64,000 bases of DNA from Fodinibius salinus (GTDB lineage: Bacteria > Bacteroidota > Rhodothermia > Balneolales > Balneolaceae), in assembly GCF_008124865.1 (NCBI RefSeq), contig NZ_VNHY01000002.1:1-64000 (forward strand), read 5' to 3'. The position numbers and the translations under genes were made by a program. Below are positions 36,712 to 46,226 of the stretch, piece by piece. The first letter of the stretch is position 1. Each line of letters starts with the position of its first letter. A model generated the notes under the pieces. The model saw only the letters and a program-made list of their open reading frames with translations, searched no databases and was not told the origin of the DNA.

Positions 36712-39549
36712 ATGCCACGACGTGACGACATTAACAAAATATTGATCATTGGTTCCGGCCCCATCGTAATTGGACAAGCCTGTGAATTTGACTATTCTGG
36801 ATCTCAGGCATGTAAATCCCTAATGGAAGACGGATACGAAGTTGTACTCATCAACTCGAATCCCGCTACCATTATGACCGATCCGATGATGGCCGACGAG
36901 GTATATTTAAAACCGCTGACCATTGAGTCAATCAAAGAAATTGTAGAAAAAGAAAATCCCGATGCAGTACTGCCAACTATGGGTGGGCAAACGGGCCTGA
37001 ATCTAACCCGCGACCTTCAACACGAGAATTATTGGACTGAACGCGATATCGATATTATTGGCGTGGACATTGATGCCGTAGATATCACTGAAGATCGTCA
37101 GGAGTTTCGTGATCTAATGGACGAAATTGACATCCCACAGTGTCGAAGTCGCGCCGCTGAATCAGTACTCGAAGCTAAAGAAATTGCCGAAGATCTGGGA
37201 GGATTGCCCATCGTTATCCGTCCTTCATTTACTATGGGCGGAGCCGGCGGCGGCATAGTATGGAGCGAAGATGAGTTTGAGGAAAAGGTACTGCGTGGAC
37301 TGGAAATGAGTCCCGTACACCGCGTGCTTATCGAAGAATCTATTTTTGGATGGAAAGAGTACGAACTGGAACTGTTGCGCGATCCCAATGACAATGTGGT
37401 TATCATTTGTACTGTCGAAAATATTGATCCCATGGGCGTACATACCGGTGACTCCGTAACCGTAGCGCCCTCGCAAACGCTCACCGATAAGCAGTTTCAG
37501 ATGCTACGCGATGCAGCCATCAAAATGATGCGCTCTATTGGTACCTTTGCCGGCGGATGTAACGTGCAGTTTGCCGTGGATCCTGAAAGTGACCGCTTTG
37601 TAGCCATTGAGATTAACCCGCGTGTAAGTCGATCATCAGCACTTGCATCCAAAGCAACAGGATATCCTATCGCCAAAATTGCTACAAAACTGGCTGTAGG
37701 ATATAATCTTGATGAGCTGCCTAATCCCATTACTGGTAACACCTCGGCCTGTTTTGAACCATCCATAGACTACGTCATTGTTAAAACCCCACGGTTCAAC
37801 TTCGAGAAATTCCCCAATGTAAATGAAGAACTTACTACGCAGATGAAAGCGGTAGGGGAAGCGATGTCGATTGGCCGAAACTTCCCCGAAGCACTAAACA
37901 AGGCATTCCAATCTCTTGAAATTGGACGGGCCGGTTTGGGTGCGGATGGCTACGAAGAACTCGATCGTAAAGAAGTACGCGAACGACTCAAAAAGCCCTA
38001 TTGGGATCGCATGCTCAATATCCGCAATGCATTTAAGCTAGGAGCCTCCGTCGAAGAAATTGCTGACATTACCAAGGTAGATCCCTGGTTCTTACAGCAA
38101 ATTCGTTACATGGTGTCGCTGGAAAATCGTACTGAGGGACAATCACTCGACAACATCACCGAAGAAGATCTATTTGAACTCAAACAAGCTGGTTTTGGAG
38201 ATGAACAGATTGCCTGGATGCTCAGCCAGAGCGATGGTAACGTAACGGACAATGAAGTCCGTGCCAAGCGAAAAGAATTTGATATGCTGCCATCCTTTAA
38301 GGTAGTGGATACCTGCGCAGCTGAATTCCCCGCCGAAACACCCTACTTTTACTCGGCTTACGAAGGCGAAAACGAGAGTAAAGTATCCGACAAGAAAAAG
38401 GTACTTATTCTTGGTAGCGGTCCCAACAGAATTGGACAGGGTATTGAGTTTGACTACTCCTGCGTACATGCTGTAAAGGCTGCTCAAGATATGGGCTATG
38501 AAGCCATTATGGTGAACTGCAATCCCGAAACGGTTTCTACGGATTTCGATATTGCCGACAAACTTTATTTTGAACCTGTATTTTGGGAGCGCGTGATGGA
38601 TATTTATGAGCACGAACAGCCCGAGGGCGTGATTCTACAGGTGGGCGGACAGACAGCTCTAAAACTTGGCAAGCGTTTCGTGGAAGAAGGCATTAAAATC
38701 TTCGGTACTGATTTTGAGAAAATAAACTTTGCCGAAGATCGAGGTGCATTCTCTGACTTTCTCAATGATCTCGATATTCCCTTTCCCTCTTACGGTACTG
38801 CCAAAGATGTGGACGGAGCCATCGAAATTGCCGATCGAATTGGCTATCCGGTACTCATCCGCCCCAGCTATGTGCTCGGCGGACAAGGTATGCGCATTGC
38901 TGTAAAGCAGGATGAACTTGAATTTTATACCGAACGCGTCTTGGACACGCATCCCGAAAATGCGTTCCTTATTGACAAGTTTCTGGAAGATGCCGTAGAG
39001 GTAGATGTGGATGCCGTCTATGACGGCGACGACATGCATATTGCTGGTATCATGCAGCATATTGAGCCTGCGGGTGTCCACTCGGGAGATTCCACAGCCG
39101 TGATTCCAACTTATTCACTCAGCGATACTGCCCTCGATAAAATTCGAGAATACCATGAAAAGATTGCTGATAATATGGGCATCAAAGGATTTTTAAATGT
39201 CCAATATGCCATACAGGGTGATGATGTATATGTGCTGGAAGCTAACCCGCGGTCCACACGTACAATTCCATTTTTGGCCAAAGCAACCGAACGTCCCGAA
39301 GCACAAATTGCGGTTAAAGTAATGCTTGGAGCAAAAATAAGCGACTTTGATGAAGATGAGTTAACCTCCAGCCTCAATCAATGGGCTATCAAAGAACCCG
39401 TCTTTCCCTTCGATAAATTTCCAGAGGTCAAGAAAGAATTGGGACCCGAAATGAAATCCACTGGTGAAACCATTTACTTTATGGAGGATTTCAACGACGA
39501 GCACTTTAAGAAGCCATTTGAATTTAAGAACCTTTATCTTAGTAAATAA
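36712..39549 (+). CDS. carB: carbamoyl-phosphate synthase large subunit without MGS domain
   Basis: CarB makes carbamoyl phosphate from bicarbonate, ammonia and two ATP. Two homologous ATP-grasp halves are present: ILIIGSGPIVIGQACEFDYSG starts the first and ILGSGPNRIGQGIEFDYS the second. At 945 residues it ends LGPEMKSTGETIYFMEDF...NLYLSK and lacks the C-terminal MGS-like domain of about 120 residues that binds UMP and ornithine in the 1070-residue enterobacterial enzyme. This short form is known in Bacteroidota, so it is not a truncation. Feedback control may therefore act on the carA leader instead (inference). Confidence 0.95.
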   Translation: MPRRDDINKILIIGSGPIVIGQACEFDYSGSQACKSLMEDGYEVVLINSNPATIMTDPMMADEVYLKPLTIESIKEIVEKENPDAVLPTMGGQTGLNLTRDLQHENYWTERDIDIIGVDIDAVDITEDRQEFRDLMDEIDIPQCRSRAAESVLEAKEIAEDLGGLPIVIRPSFTMGGAGGGIVWSEDEFEEKVLRGLEMSPVHRVLIEESIFGWKEYELELLRDPNDNVVIICTVENIDPMGVHTGDSVTVAPSQTLTDKQFQMLRDAAIKMMRSIGTFAGGCNVQFAVDPESDRFVAIEINPRVSRSSALASKATGYPIAKIATKLAVGYNLDELPNPITGNTSACFEPSIDYVIVKTPRFNFEKFPNVNEELTTQMKAVGEAMSIGRNFPEALNKAFQSLEIGRAGLGADGYEELDRKEVRERLKKPYWDRMLNIRNAFKLGASVEEIADITKVDPWFLQQIRYMVSLENRTEGQSLDNITEEDLFELKQAGFGDEQIAWMLSQSDGNVTDNEVRAKRKEFDMLPSFKVVDTCAAEFPAETPYFYSAYEGENESKVSDKKKVLILGSGPNRIGQGIEFDYSCVHAVKAAQDMGYEAIMVNCNPETVSTDFDIADKLYFEPVFWERVMDIYEHEQPEGVILQVGGQTALKLGKRFVEEGIKIFGTDFEKINFAEDRGAFSDFLNDLDIPFPSYGTAKDVDGAIEIADRIGYPVLIRPSYVLGGQGMRIAVKQDELEFYTERVLDTHPENAFLIDKFLEDAVEVDVDAVYDGDDMHIAGIMQHIEPAGVHSGDSTAVIPTYSLSDTALDKIREYHEKIADNMGIKGFLNVQYAIQGDDVYVLEANPRSTRTIPFLAKATERPEAQIAVKVMLGAKISDFDEDELTSSLNQWAIKEPVFPFDKFPEVKKELGPEMKSTGETIYFMEDFNDEHFKKPFEFKNLYLSK

Positions 39550-39639
39550 ACAGAACACAGATTAACGGGTTCAACAGATTCCCGCGATTAAATGCGTTTA
39601 TTTTTGTTATCCACGTTCTATTTTAACCTATTTTAGTAC

Positions 39640-41814
39640 ATGATTAAAGAAGCACATAATAAATTAACAAACGTTTTTGGATTTGAAGATTTTCGTCCCC
39701 TGCAGGAAGAAGTCATATCGCAAGTACTCGACAAAAAAGATGCCCTTGTTATTATGCCCACCGGCGGCGGTAAATCGCTTTGCTATCAAATTCCTGCACT
39801 ACTATTTGATGGGTTGACGATCGTTGTTTCTCCACTCATCTCTCTGATGAAAGACCAGGTAGAACAGCTTCGCCAATACGATATTCCAGCGATTTTCCTG
39901 AATAGCACCCTCACGCCAGAGGAGTACGAGGAAAACGTACAAAAAATTAAAGACGGCGATGTAAAGATGGTCTATATGGCGCCGGAAACCCTGATGATGG
40001 ATAAAACGCGCGAGCTGCTCTCCAATCAGCAGATAGATCTGTTTACTATTGACGAGGCACACTGTATTTCTGAATGGGGTCATGATTTTCGTCCCGATTA
40101 CCGGGCACTCACAGAGGTACGGGAAGATTTTCCTGAAGCTGTTTGCCTGGCACTCACCGCTACGGCAACACCACGCGTACGGGAAGATATTAAAGACATC
40201 CTCAATTTTGGAAAATCCGAAACCTTCTTGGCCAGTTTTGATCGTAAAAATCTATTCTTGAAAGTGGCCGACAAAGAAGATCCGCTGGAACAAACGCTGG
40301 ATTTTCTTTACACCAGAAAGAAACAATCAGGCATCATTTACTGCTTTTCGCGCAAGCAGGTGGAAGAACTCTATGTAGAACTCAAAAAAGAAGGGCACTC
40401 GGTCAAGCCCTATCATGCGGGGCTGTCGAAAAAACTGCGCAATAAAAACCAAGAAGCTTTCATCCGCGACGATATCCAGATTATCGTGGCTACCATTGCT
40501 TTTGGGATGGGCATCGACAAGCCTAATGTACGTTTTGTAATGCACTATGACTTACCCAAAAATATTGAATCCTACTACCAACAAATTGGTCGCGCTGGTC
40601 GCGATGGACTGCGGGCCGATTGCCTGGTGCTGTACAACCGATCAGACAAACGGAAGATTCAGTACTTTATTAATCAAAAAGAAGGTACCGAAAAGAGAGT
40701 AGCCGAAAAGCATCTAAAAGAGATGCTGAAGTTTATGGAGACCGATGAATGCCGGCGTGTTCCCCTCATGGGATACTTTGGTGAAACCTATGAGAACGAC
40801 AACTGCGGGATGTGCGACAATTGCCTGTCTATTGATGCTGAAGTAGAAGATTTGACGGTTCAGGCTCAAAAATTTATGTCTTGTGTAGCACGCACCAATG
40901 AAGAGTACGGCCCCTATTATATTGCGGATATTCTTCGTGGATCAACCAAAAAAGAAGTGCTTGAAAACGGACATGATGAACTTTCAACGTACAATGTAGG
41001 CAATGAATGGGCTAAAGAGCACTGGATTTTACTAGGACGTATGCTGGTAAAACAAGAATATCTGTCACAGCAGGAAAGTCGGGGACCACTTATACTTACC
41101 GACCAGGCCAAGGCCGTTCTCAACGGTAAAGAAAATGTGTTTGGTGCCCTCGACCGCAGTGATACCGTAGTGGGTGACGAAGCAATTGAAAGAACCAGCT
41201 CGGAAGTACAAAATAATTTTGAAGAAGATCTGTTTGAACAGCTCGAAATAAAACGGAAAGAGCTAGCCGATGAGCAAGCAGTACCTCCTTATGTTATCTT
41301 TCCCGATACTACATTGATGGAAATGTCTTATTACTTGCCGCAATCTACTGATCACCTGATGCCCATCTATGGAATGGGGACGGTTAAAAAGAAAAAGTAT
41401 GGCATGGATTTCCTCAAGATCATTCGCAATTATTGCGAAGAGCATAACCTCGAAGAACGCGAAAAAACGCTTAAGAAAAAGAAAAAAGCCTTATCAGAAA
41501 AAGATAAGCATCAGCGTATTGGAGAACATTTTAATAATGGAAAATCCATTGCACATCTGGCCGAGCAGTATGGGGTTAAAAAGGTAACCATTATTAAACA
41601 TCTGAAAACATATTTAGAGAATGGTAATGAGTTACGTCCCGAAGGCATTGTAGAAGCTTCTTCACTTTCAACCCGCAAAAGGAATAAAGTGCTAGAAGTC
41701 TTTGATGATATAGCTCCACATATGCTTCGGCCGATTTATAATAAGCTGGATAAAAGCGTAGGCTACGACGAACTTCGAATTATACAGCTCTATTATATGG
41801 CTCAACAAAAATAA
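39640..41814 (+). CDS. recQ: RecQ-type ATP-dependent DNA helicase
   Basis: This 724-residue 3'-5' helicase has FRPLQEEVI (motif 0), Walker A IMPTGGGKSLCYQIPAL, the DEAH box in IDEAHCISEWGHDFRPDY, and motif VI QQIGRAGRDG. A zinc-binding segment (CRRVPLMGYFGE, CGMCDNC) and RQC winged helix follow. An HRDC-like domain comes next (YVIFPDTTLMEMSYYLP to about 605), then a C-terminal helix-turn-helix (SIAHLAEQYGVKKVTIIKHLKTYL). This tail is usual in Bacteroidota RecQ. It acts in recombination and fork repair. Confidence 0.93.
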   Translation: MIKEAHNKLTNVFGFEDFRPLQEEVISQVLDKKDALVIMPTGGGKSLCYQIPALLFDGLTIVVSPLISLMKDQVEQLRQYDIPAIFLNSTLTPEEYEENVQKIKDGDVKMVYMAPETLMMDKTRELLSNQQIDLFTIDEAHCISEWGHDFRPDYRALTEVREDFPEAVCLALTATATPRVREDIKDILNFGKSETFLASFDRKNLFLKVADKEDPLEQTLDFLYTRKKQSGIIYCFSRKQVEELYVELKKEGHSVKPYHAGLSKKLRNKNQEAFIRDDIQIIVATIAFGMGIDKPNVRFVMHYDLPKNIESYYQQIGRAGRDGLRADCLVLYNRSDKRKIQYFINQKEGTEKRVAEKHLKEMLKFMETDECRRVPLMGYFGETYENDNCGMCDNCLSIDAEVEDLTVQAQKFMSCVARTNEEYGPYYIADILRGSTKKEVLENGHDELSTYNVGNEWAKEHWILLGRMLVKQEYLSQQESRGPLILTDQAKAVLNGKENVFGALDRSDTVVGDEAIERTSSEVQNNFEEDLFEQLEIKRKELADEQAVPPYVIFPDTTLMEMSYYLPQSTDHLMPIYGMGTVKKKKYGMDFLKIIRNYCEEHNLEEREKTLKKKKKALSEKDKHQRIGEHFNNGKSIAHLAEQYGVKKVTIIKHLKTYLENGNELRPEGIVEASSLSTRKRNKVLEVFDDIAPHMLRPIYNKLDKSVGYDELRIIQLYYMAQQK

Positions 41815-41898
41815 TCAGTTATTGGAATGGGGATAGATACTGACTTTGCAGGCTATTATCAGGTATTTCCATTTTTTGTTAATAACCCTTTCATGCCG

Positions 41899-42473
41899 AG
41901 ATCCTGAAACAAGTTCAGGATGACAAGCCGTTATATTGTTAGGAGGTATGTCTGAATATTATCAATACCCGAAATTTCCTGTACTTTTCTTACACCTACT
42001 ATAGAAGTATAGCCAGTACATTTTAGACGATACTTTTTTAAAAGTTGTTTTCTTAATTCATTTGGAAGTAACAATTTTTGGCCAAAGATCTTTTAAAGAT
42101 GGGTTATGTTTCCTAATCAAATTAAACTTCCATTCTCTGTGCCAATTCTTAAGTTGCTTTTCTCGGTTAATAGCTCTTTCCAAATGTTTAAAGGACTCAT
42201 AATAAACCAAGTATTTGACCCTATATTTTTGAGTGAACTCAGATCCTCGACTGTGTCTATGCATCCAAATTCTCTTTACTAAATTATTAGTAACACCAAT
42301 ATAGAGAACTGATCTTGTCTTATTGGAAAGGATGTAAACATACCCTCTTTTCGTAACAATATTTTGAAAACGCATTTTATGTAGCTTTATAAGTAAGAGG
42401 GTATTCACACCTCATCCTTACAAATAAATATTTATTTAAAATCGCTTGTCATCCTGAACTTGTTTCAGGATCT
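41899..42473. mobile_element. 575-bp element: GIY-YIG ORF between perfect inverted REP hairpins
   Basis: The two ends (41899-41927 and 42445-42473) are perfect 29-bp inverted copies of each other. Each is itself a hairpin, with arms ATCCTGAA / TTCAGGAT around a 5-nt loop, then GACAAG on the inner side. The only gene inside is the GIY-YIG reading frame at 42058-42375. There is no transposase. The element lies in the recQ-ddl gap. Related hairpins occur alone at 50523 and 55068. Confidence 0.75.
42058..42375 (-). CDS. GIY-YIG single-domain nuclease
   Basis: This 105-residue protein (ATG at 42375; a GTG 33 bases upstream is possible) has a complete GIY-YIG core. YVYIL begins the first strand, LYIGVTNNLVKRIWMHR gives the YIG strand and the catalytic Arg, and LERAINREKQLKNW gives the metal-binding Glu. 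It matches the UPF0213/YhbQ-like short type. It is the only gene within an element bounded by inverted REP hairpins. The role could be DNA cleavage at a target or at the hairpins; that is inference. Confidence 0.85.
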   Translation of the reverse strand: MRFQNIVTKRGYVYILSNKTRSVLYIGVTNNLVKRIWMHRHSRGSEFTQKYRVKYLVYYESFKHLERAINREKQLKNWHREWKFNLIRKHNPSLKDLWPKIVTSK

Positions 42474-42617
42474 GCCCGTTAGCCCCTTCTTATTATGCCA
42501 TGGTGCCCAATAACAGGACTTAAGAACCCACCTAAATAGTCTACTTTCATTATCACATCTGAAGTGATCTTTTATTATTATTAAAGCGATTGGTAAACAT
42601 AAATTTCAGACTGTTTT

Positions 42618-43808
42618 ATGAGTTCAAAAAATATTGCCGTAGCCTTTGGCGGTATCTCACCCGAACATGAAGTATCTGTACTCTCTGCCATGCAAGTAAT
42701 TGCATCCCTAAAAGAGAGTAGTTTTAACCTTATCCCATTATATATCACCAAATCAGGTCGCTGGTTAACGGGGACGCCTCTCCTGGAGCTCGAAAATTAC
42801 CAAGATCTTGACCAGCTCCGTAAACAGGCTACTGATTGCACCTTTTCACATAATGATATTGGAAAACCTATCCTCCTGGAAACTGAAAAAAAGAGCTTCT
42901 TCGGCAGTCGCGAGGAATATCCAATCTATGCTGTTATACCAGCCTTCCATGGCTCTGAGGGAGAAAACGGATCGTTCCAGGGCACCTGCGAAACGTATAA
43001 CATTCCCTATGCCGGCAGCGGTGTTTTTGCCTCGAGCATTGGCATGGACAAAGTTAAAGCAAAAGAGTTATGTCGGTCTCAAAACCTGCCCGTCGTTGAT
43101 GAGTTTGATTTCTTTGAAAAAGAGTGGGAAAATGACCAACAAACTATACTTCATTATGCCGAAAAACTGGAGTACCCGGTAATTGTAAAACCCACTACCC
43201 TGGGCAGCAGCATCGGTGTAACAAAAGCGGAAGACGAACAAGCCCTTATCGAAGCTATAGAAACTGCATTTCGGTACGATAATAATTTGATGATAGAAAA
43301 GGCAGTAACACCTTTAATGGAGATCAACTGCTCAGTACTTGGCACCCCCGAAGAGCTACAAACCAGCGTCTGTGAACGTCCACTAGGACAAGAAGAAACG
43401 CTCTCTTTTGAAGATAAATACCAGGCCGAAGGCGGACAAAAAGGAATGGCTTCTGCCGATCGGGTAATCCCCGCCGATATTCCTGATGCAATGACCGAAA
43501 AAATTCAATCTCTTTCTGAGCAGATCTTTAAAACTTTTCGGGCCAGTGGCATAGCTCGACTAGATTTCTTGATCAATGAAGACACAGAAGAAATCTTTTT
43601 CAACGAAATAAATACCATCCCAGGCTCATTTTCCTTTTACCTATGGGAAGAAAGCGGAATGAATATGAAAGAATTAATGCTACGATTAATTGATATTGCT
43701 ATAATACAACACCAACAAAAAATGGGACGTGTCCGCTCATACGATACAAATCTGCTTGATGAAAAGGCAATCAAAGGAATAAAAGGGCTTAAAGGATCCA
43801 ATGATTAA
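42618..43808 (+). CDS. ddl: D-alanine--D-alanine ligase
   Basis: This ATP-grasp enzyme makes the D-Ala-D-Ala end of peptidoglycan precursors. The 396-residue protein has VAFGGISPEHEVSVLSA at the start, HGSEGENGSFQGTCE, VKPTTLGSSIGV for ATP binding, and FNEINTIPGSFSFYLWEESG with the Mg-binding Glu and Asn. It overlaps the next frame at ATGATTAA, so the binding-protein gene may be translationally coupled. Confidence 0.95.
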   Translation: MSSKNIAVAFGGISPEHEVSVLSAMQVIASLKESSFNLIPLYITKSGRWLTGTPLLELENYQDLDQLRKQATDCTFSHNDIGKPILLETEKKSFFGSREEYPIYAVIPAFHGSEGENGSFQGTCETYNIPYAGSGVFASSIGMDKVKAKELCRSQNLPVVDEFDFFEKEWENDQQTILHYAEKLEYPVIVKPTTLGSSIGVTKAEDEQALIEAIETAFRYDNNLMIEKAVTPLMEINCSVLGTPEELQTSVCERPLGQEETLSFEDKYQAEGGQKGMASADRVIPADIPDAMTEKIQSLSEQIFKTFRASGIARLDFLINEDTEEIFFNEINTIPGSFSFYLWEESGMNMKELMLRLIDIAIIQHQQKMGRVRSYDTNLLDEKAIKGIKGLKGSND

Positions 43809-43845
43809 AAACCTGCTCTTGTATCCTAAAACAAATTCGACATCT

Positions 43846-45342
43846 ATGAAATCATTAACTACTCATCATAAGCTGCTGATTGTTTTATCTATCCTGTTTT
43901 TGTTCACAGGCTGTAAACAACCGGAAACTGTAGTTGTAGATCGGTCTCCCACTGCTGCGGCACCTGATGACTCTGTTACTACAACTTCAGCTGATGACCA
44001 AGCAGGATTTCGCCAATTATCGATAGGTGAGCTACAGCCCATCCACACCCTCGACCCCCTCTTCGCTGATAAAGCCTCTTCGATGCGGGCTGTGCAACTT
44101 GTTTATGAGGGACTCACGAGACTAAATGCGCAGGGCAACATTGTTCCCGGTATCGCAAAAAGCTGGCAGGTTAATAATGATTCAACGGAATTTACCTTTA
44201 CAATCCGGCAAGATATTTACTACCACGATAATGACGCCTTTAGTACCGGGACCGGCCGCAGGCTCAAAGCATCGGATGTAAAATATGTGTTCGAACGTAT
44301 GGCCAAAATTAATGTACCCCCGCTTGCGGCACAGATGTTTATGAACATCAGCGGCTTTAACTCTTACTTTCAGGAACAGCGAATGGTTTATAATCCTGAA
44401 GAACGAAATCTTACCGGCATAGACGGAATCCAAATACCGAACTCCCGAACCGTTACCTTTTCATTAAATGATACTGATCCAAAATTCTTACATAAGCTGG
44501 CCACGCCGCTTGCTGCCATCTATCCCAGCGAAGCAGTGGGGAAATCTGTAACAGATTTTAAGGCTGTAGGTACCGGACCATTTAAGTTTTCGAAACGTGA
44601 TGCTGATTCAACGCTCATCTTCAGCAAGTTTCGTAACTATTATGAGTCATCAGCTATAAATATCAATCGGATTGATATTAAAGTCTATTCTTCAGAATCA
44701 GATCTTTTTCAATCCATGAGTAAAGGGGACCTTTATCTACTGCCACAACTTGGTCCCCAGCTGATCAAGAATCTAATTACAGATGATGGACAGCTGCGCA
44801 ACTCGTATACCAATCGCTATAACCTGCAAAAACCAGGTGGTTCCACTATATATGCCATGCGGCATAATACAAATTCAACATTATCCGAAGCAGAAGCGCA
44901 AAATCTAAAATCGTTGATGTCCGATTCGCTGGCTTATTTTAATCAATTTCCGGACAGAACAGTATCTCCAACATCAACTAACGGTAGCCAATCCAACCGT
45001 ATATCCTCTGACAGCCTGGACTCGGTCATTTACTCTTCATACTCCGATAATCAATTTGTACGTACCTTCCTGGGAGCATTTTCACAGGTTCTTAGTTCAC
45101 AAAATTCGTCACTTCGGATGCTACAAATCCGTGCACCTTCTCGAGATACCGGGTTGTTTTTTACCCAGCACTATCCGTTGATATCCGTCAAAGAATGGAG
45201 TACTTCACCGCTTTTTAGATTTTCTGTACAACAGCTTGCCCTTTTTCGCTCAGAAATTAATGGGCTTCAATTTAATCAGCATCCTTGGTGGATTGATGTT
45301 CGCGGTGTCGAACTGCCCGCCGCTGAAAATATGACTAACTAA
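43846..45342 (+). CDS. family 5 (peptide/nickel type) ABC substrate-binding lipoprotein
   Basis: This exported lipoprotein is about 498 residues from the ATG at 43846. The lipobox is LFTGC (Cys23). An ATG at 43801, overlapping the ddl stop, would add 15 residues. The mature part has LQPIHTLDPLFADKASSMRAVQLVYEGLTR, shown here as a landmark at the start, then GIAKSWQVNNDSTEFTFTIR, and a TGPFKFSKRD segment. All are typical of OppA/DppA-like proteins. No permease or ATPase gene is near. It may feed cell-wall peptides back to the cell, given the ddl neighbour (inference). Confidence 0.82.
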   Translation: MKSLTTHHKLLIVLSILFLFTGCKQPETVVVDRSPTAAAPDDSVTTTSADDQAGFRQLSIGELQPIHTLDPLFADKASSMRAVQLVYEGLTRLNAQGNIVPGIAKSWQVNNDSTEFTFTIRQDIYYHDNDAFSTGTGRRLKASDVKYVFERMAKINVPPLAAQMFMNISGFNSYFQEQRMVYNPEERNLTGIDGIQIPNSRTVTFSLNDTDPKFLHKLATPLAAIYPSEAVGKSVTDFKAVGTGPFKFSKRDADSTLIFSKFRNYYESSAININRIDIKVYSSESDLFQSMSKGDLYLLPQLGPQLIKNLITDDGQLRNSYTNRYNLQKPGGSTIYAMRHNTNSTLSEAEAQNLKSLMSDSLAYFNQFPDRTVSPTSTNGSQSNRISSDSLDSVIYSSYSDNQFVRTFLGAFSQVLSSQNSSLRMLQIRAPSRDTGLFFTQHYPLISVKEWSTSPLFRFSVQQLALFRSEINGLQFNQHPWWIDVRGVELPAAENMTN

Positions 45343-45350
45343 TCAATACT

Positions 45351-46223
45351 ATGACATTTGCGGTAATTGCCAATCCCGAAAAATACTCGGTTAAAGACCC
45401 CTTTATACAGCTGCTGCAGTGGTCAGACGATCACGGGGTACAAATCCTCTTCAACGCTGATCTGCAAGAGCTATATTCCGGCCAACAACATGCAGCGGCC
45501 CAACCAGTTGCTAACGAAAAAAAAGCTATTGATCAGGCAGATATCATTATTGCACTCGGTGGGGATGGCACCATGCTATATACAGCCCGACTGATGAAAA
45601 ACATCCAGAAGCCAATTTTAGGCATTAACAGCGGTCGGCTGGGATTTATGGCCTATACGCAAAAAGAAAATTTAGAGCAGGCCATGCAGTTTTTAATAGA
45701 AGATAACTATCGTATCGACAAACGGTATCTTCTGGAGGCTGAGGATGACGACGGACATATTTACCATGCCCTAAATGAGTTTTTGTTTGCCAAAAAGGAT
45801 TCCACCTCAATGGTGAATGTACAAGCTGAATATGATGATATGTTCATCAATAATTATTGGTCTGACGGTCTCATCGTCGCTTCACCCACGGGCTCTACGG
45901 CCTATAACTTATCGTCTGACGGTCCCATTGTGATGCCCGACAGTAATGTAATGGTGCTCACTCCCATTAATCCGCATACATTAACCACTCGTCCTCTGGT
46001 CCTGTCATCCAACAAAGCTCTGAAGGTACGTGTTGAACAGCAGGATCATGAAGTCTTATTTTCGTATGATGGGCAAATTAAACAAATCGACAGCTACCCT
46101 TTTGAAGTTAAGATCAAACGATCGAATTTTACCGTTGATCTAATTGAACTACCCACACAAAATTATTTTGATACGCTCCGTCGCAAGCTGATGTGGGGTA
46201 TGGACTCACGGAATGGAAGTTAG
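45351..46223 (+). CDS. nadK: NAD kinase
   Basis: This 290-residue enzyme phosphorylates NAD to NADP. The GGDGT motif is in IIALGGDGTMLYTARL, followed by ILGINSGRLGFMAY. The NE motif is in HALNEFLF and the substrate loop in ASPTGSTAYNLSSDGPIV. It follows the binding-protein gene by 8 bp. Immediately after its stop begins the left arm of the four-helix-bundle element. Confidence 0.95.
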   Translation: MTFAVIANPEKYSVKDPFIQLLQWSDDHGVQILFNADLQELYSGQQHAAAQPVANEKKAIDQADIIIALGGDGTMLYTARLMKNIQKPILGINSGRLGFMAYTQKENLEQAMQFLIEDNYRIDKRYLLEAEDDDGHIYHALNEFLFAKKDSTSMVNVQAEYDDMFINNYWSDGLIVASPTGSTAYNLSSDGPIVMPDSNVMVLTPINPHTLTTRPLVLSSNKALKVRVEQQDHEVLFSYDGQIKQIDSYPFEVKIKRSNFTVDLIELPTQNYFDTLRRKLMWGMDSRNGS

Positions 46224-46226
46224 AGG

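Noticed and set aside
36712-39549. carB as a truncated pseudogene
   Set aside because: The end lacks only the MGS domain and matches the short form usual in Bacteroidota; both ATP-grasp halves are intact.
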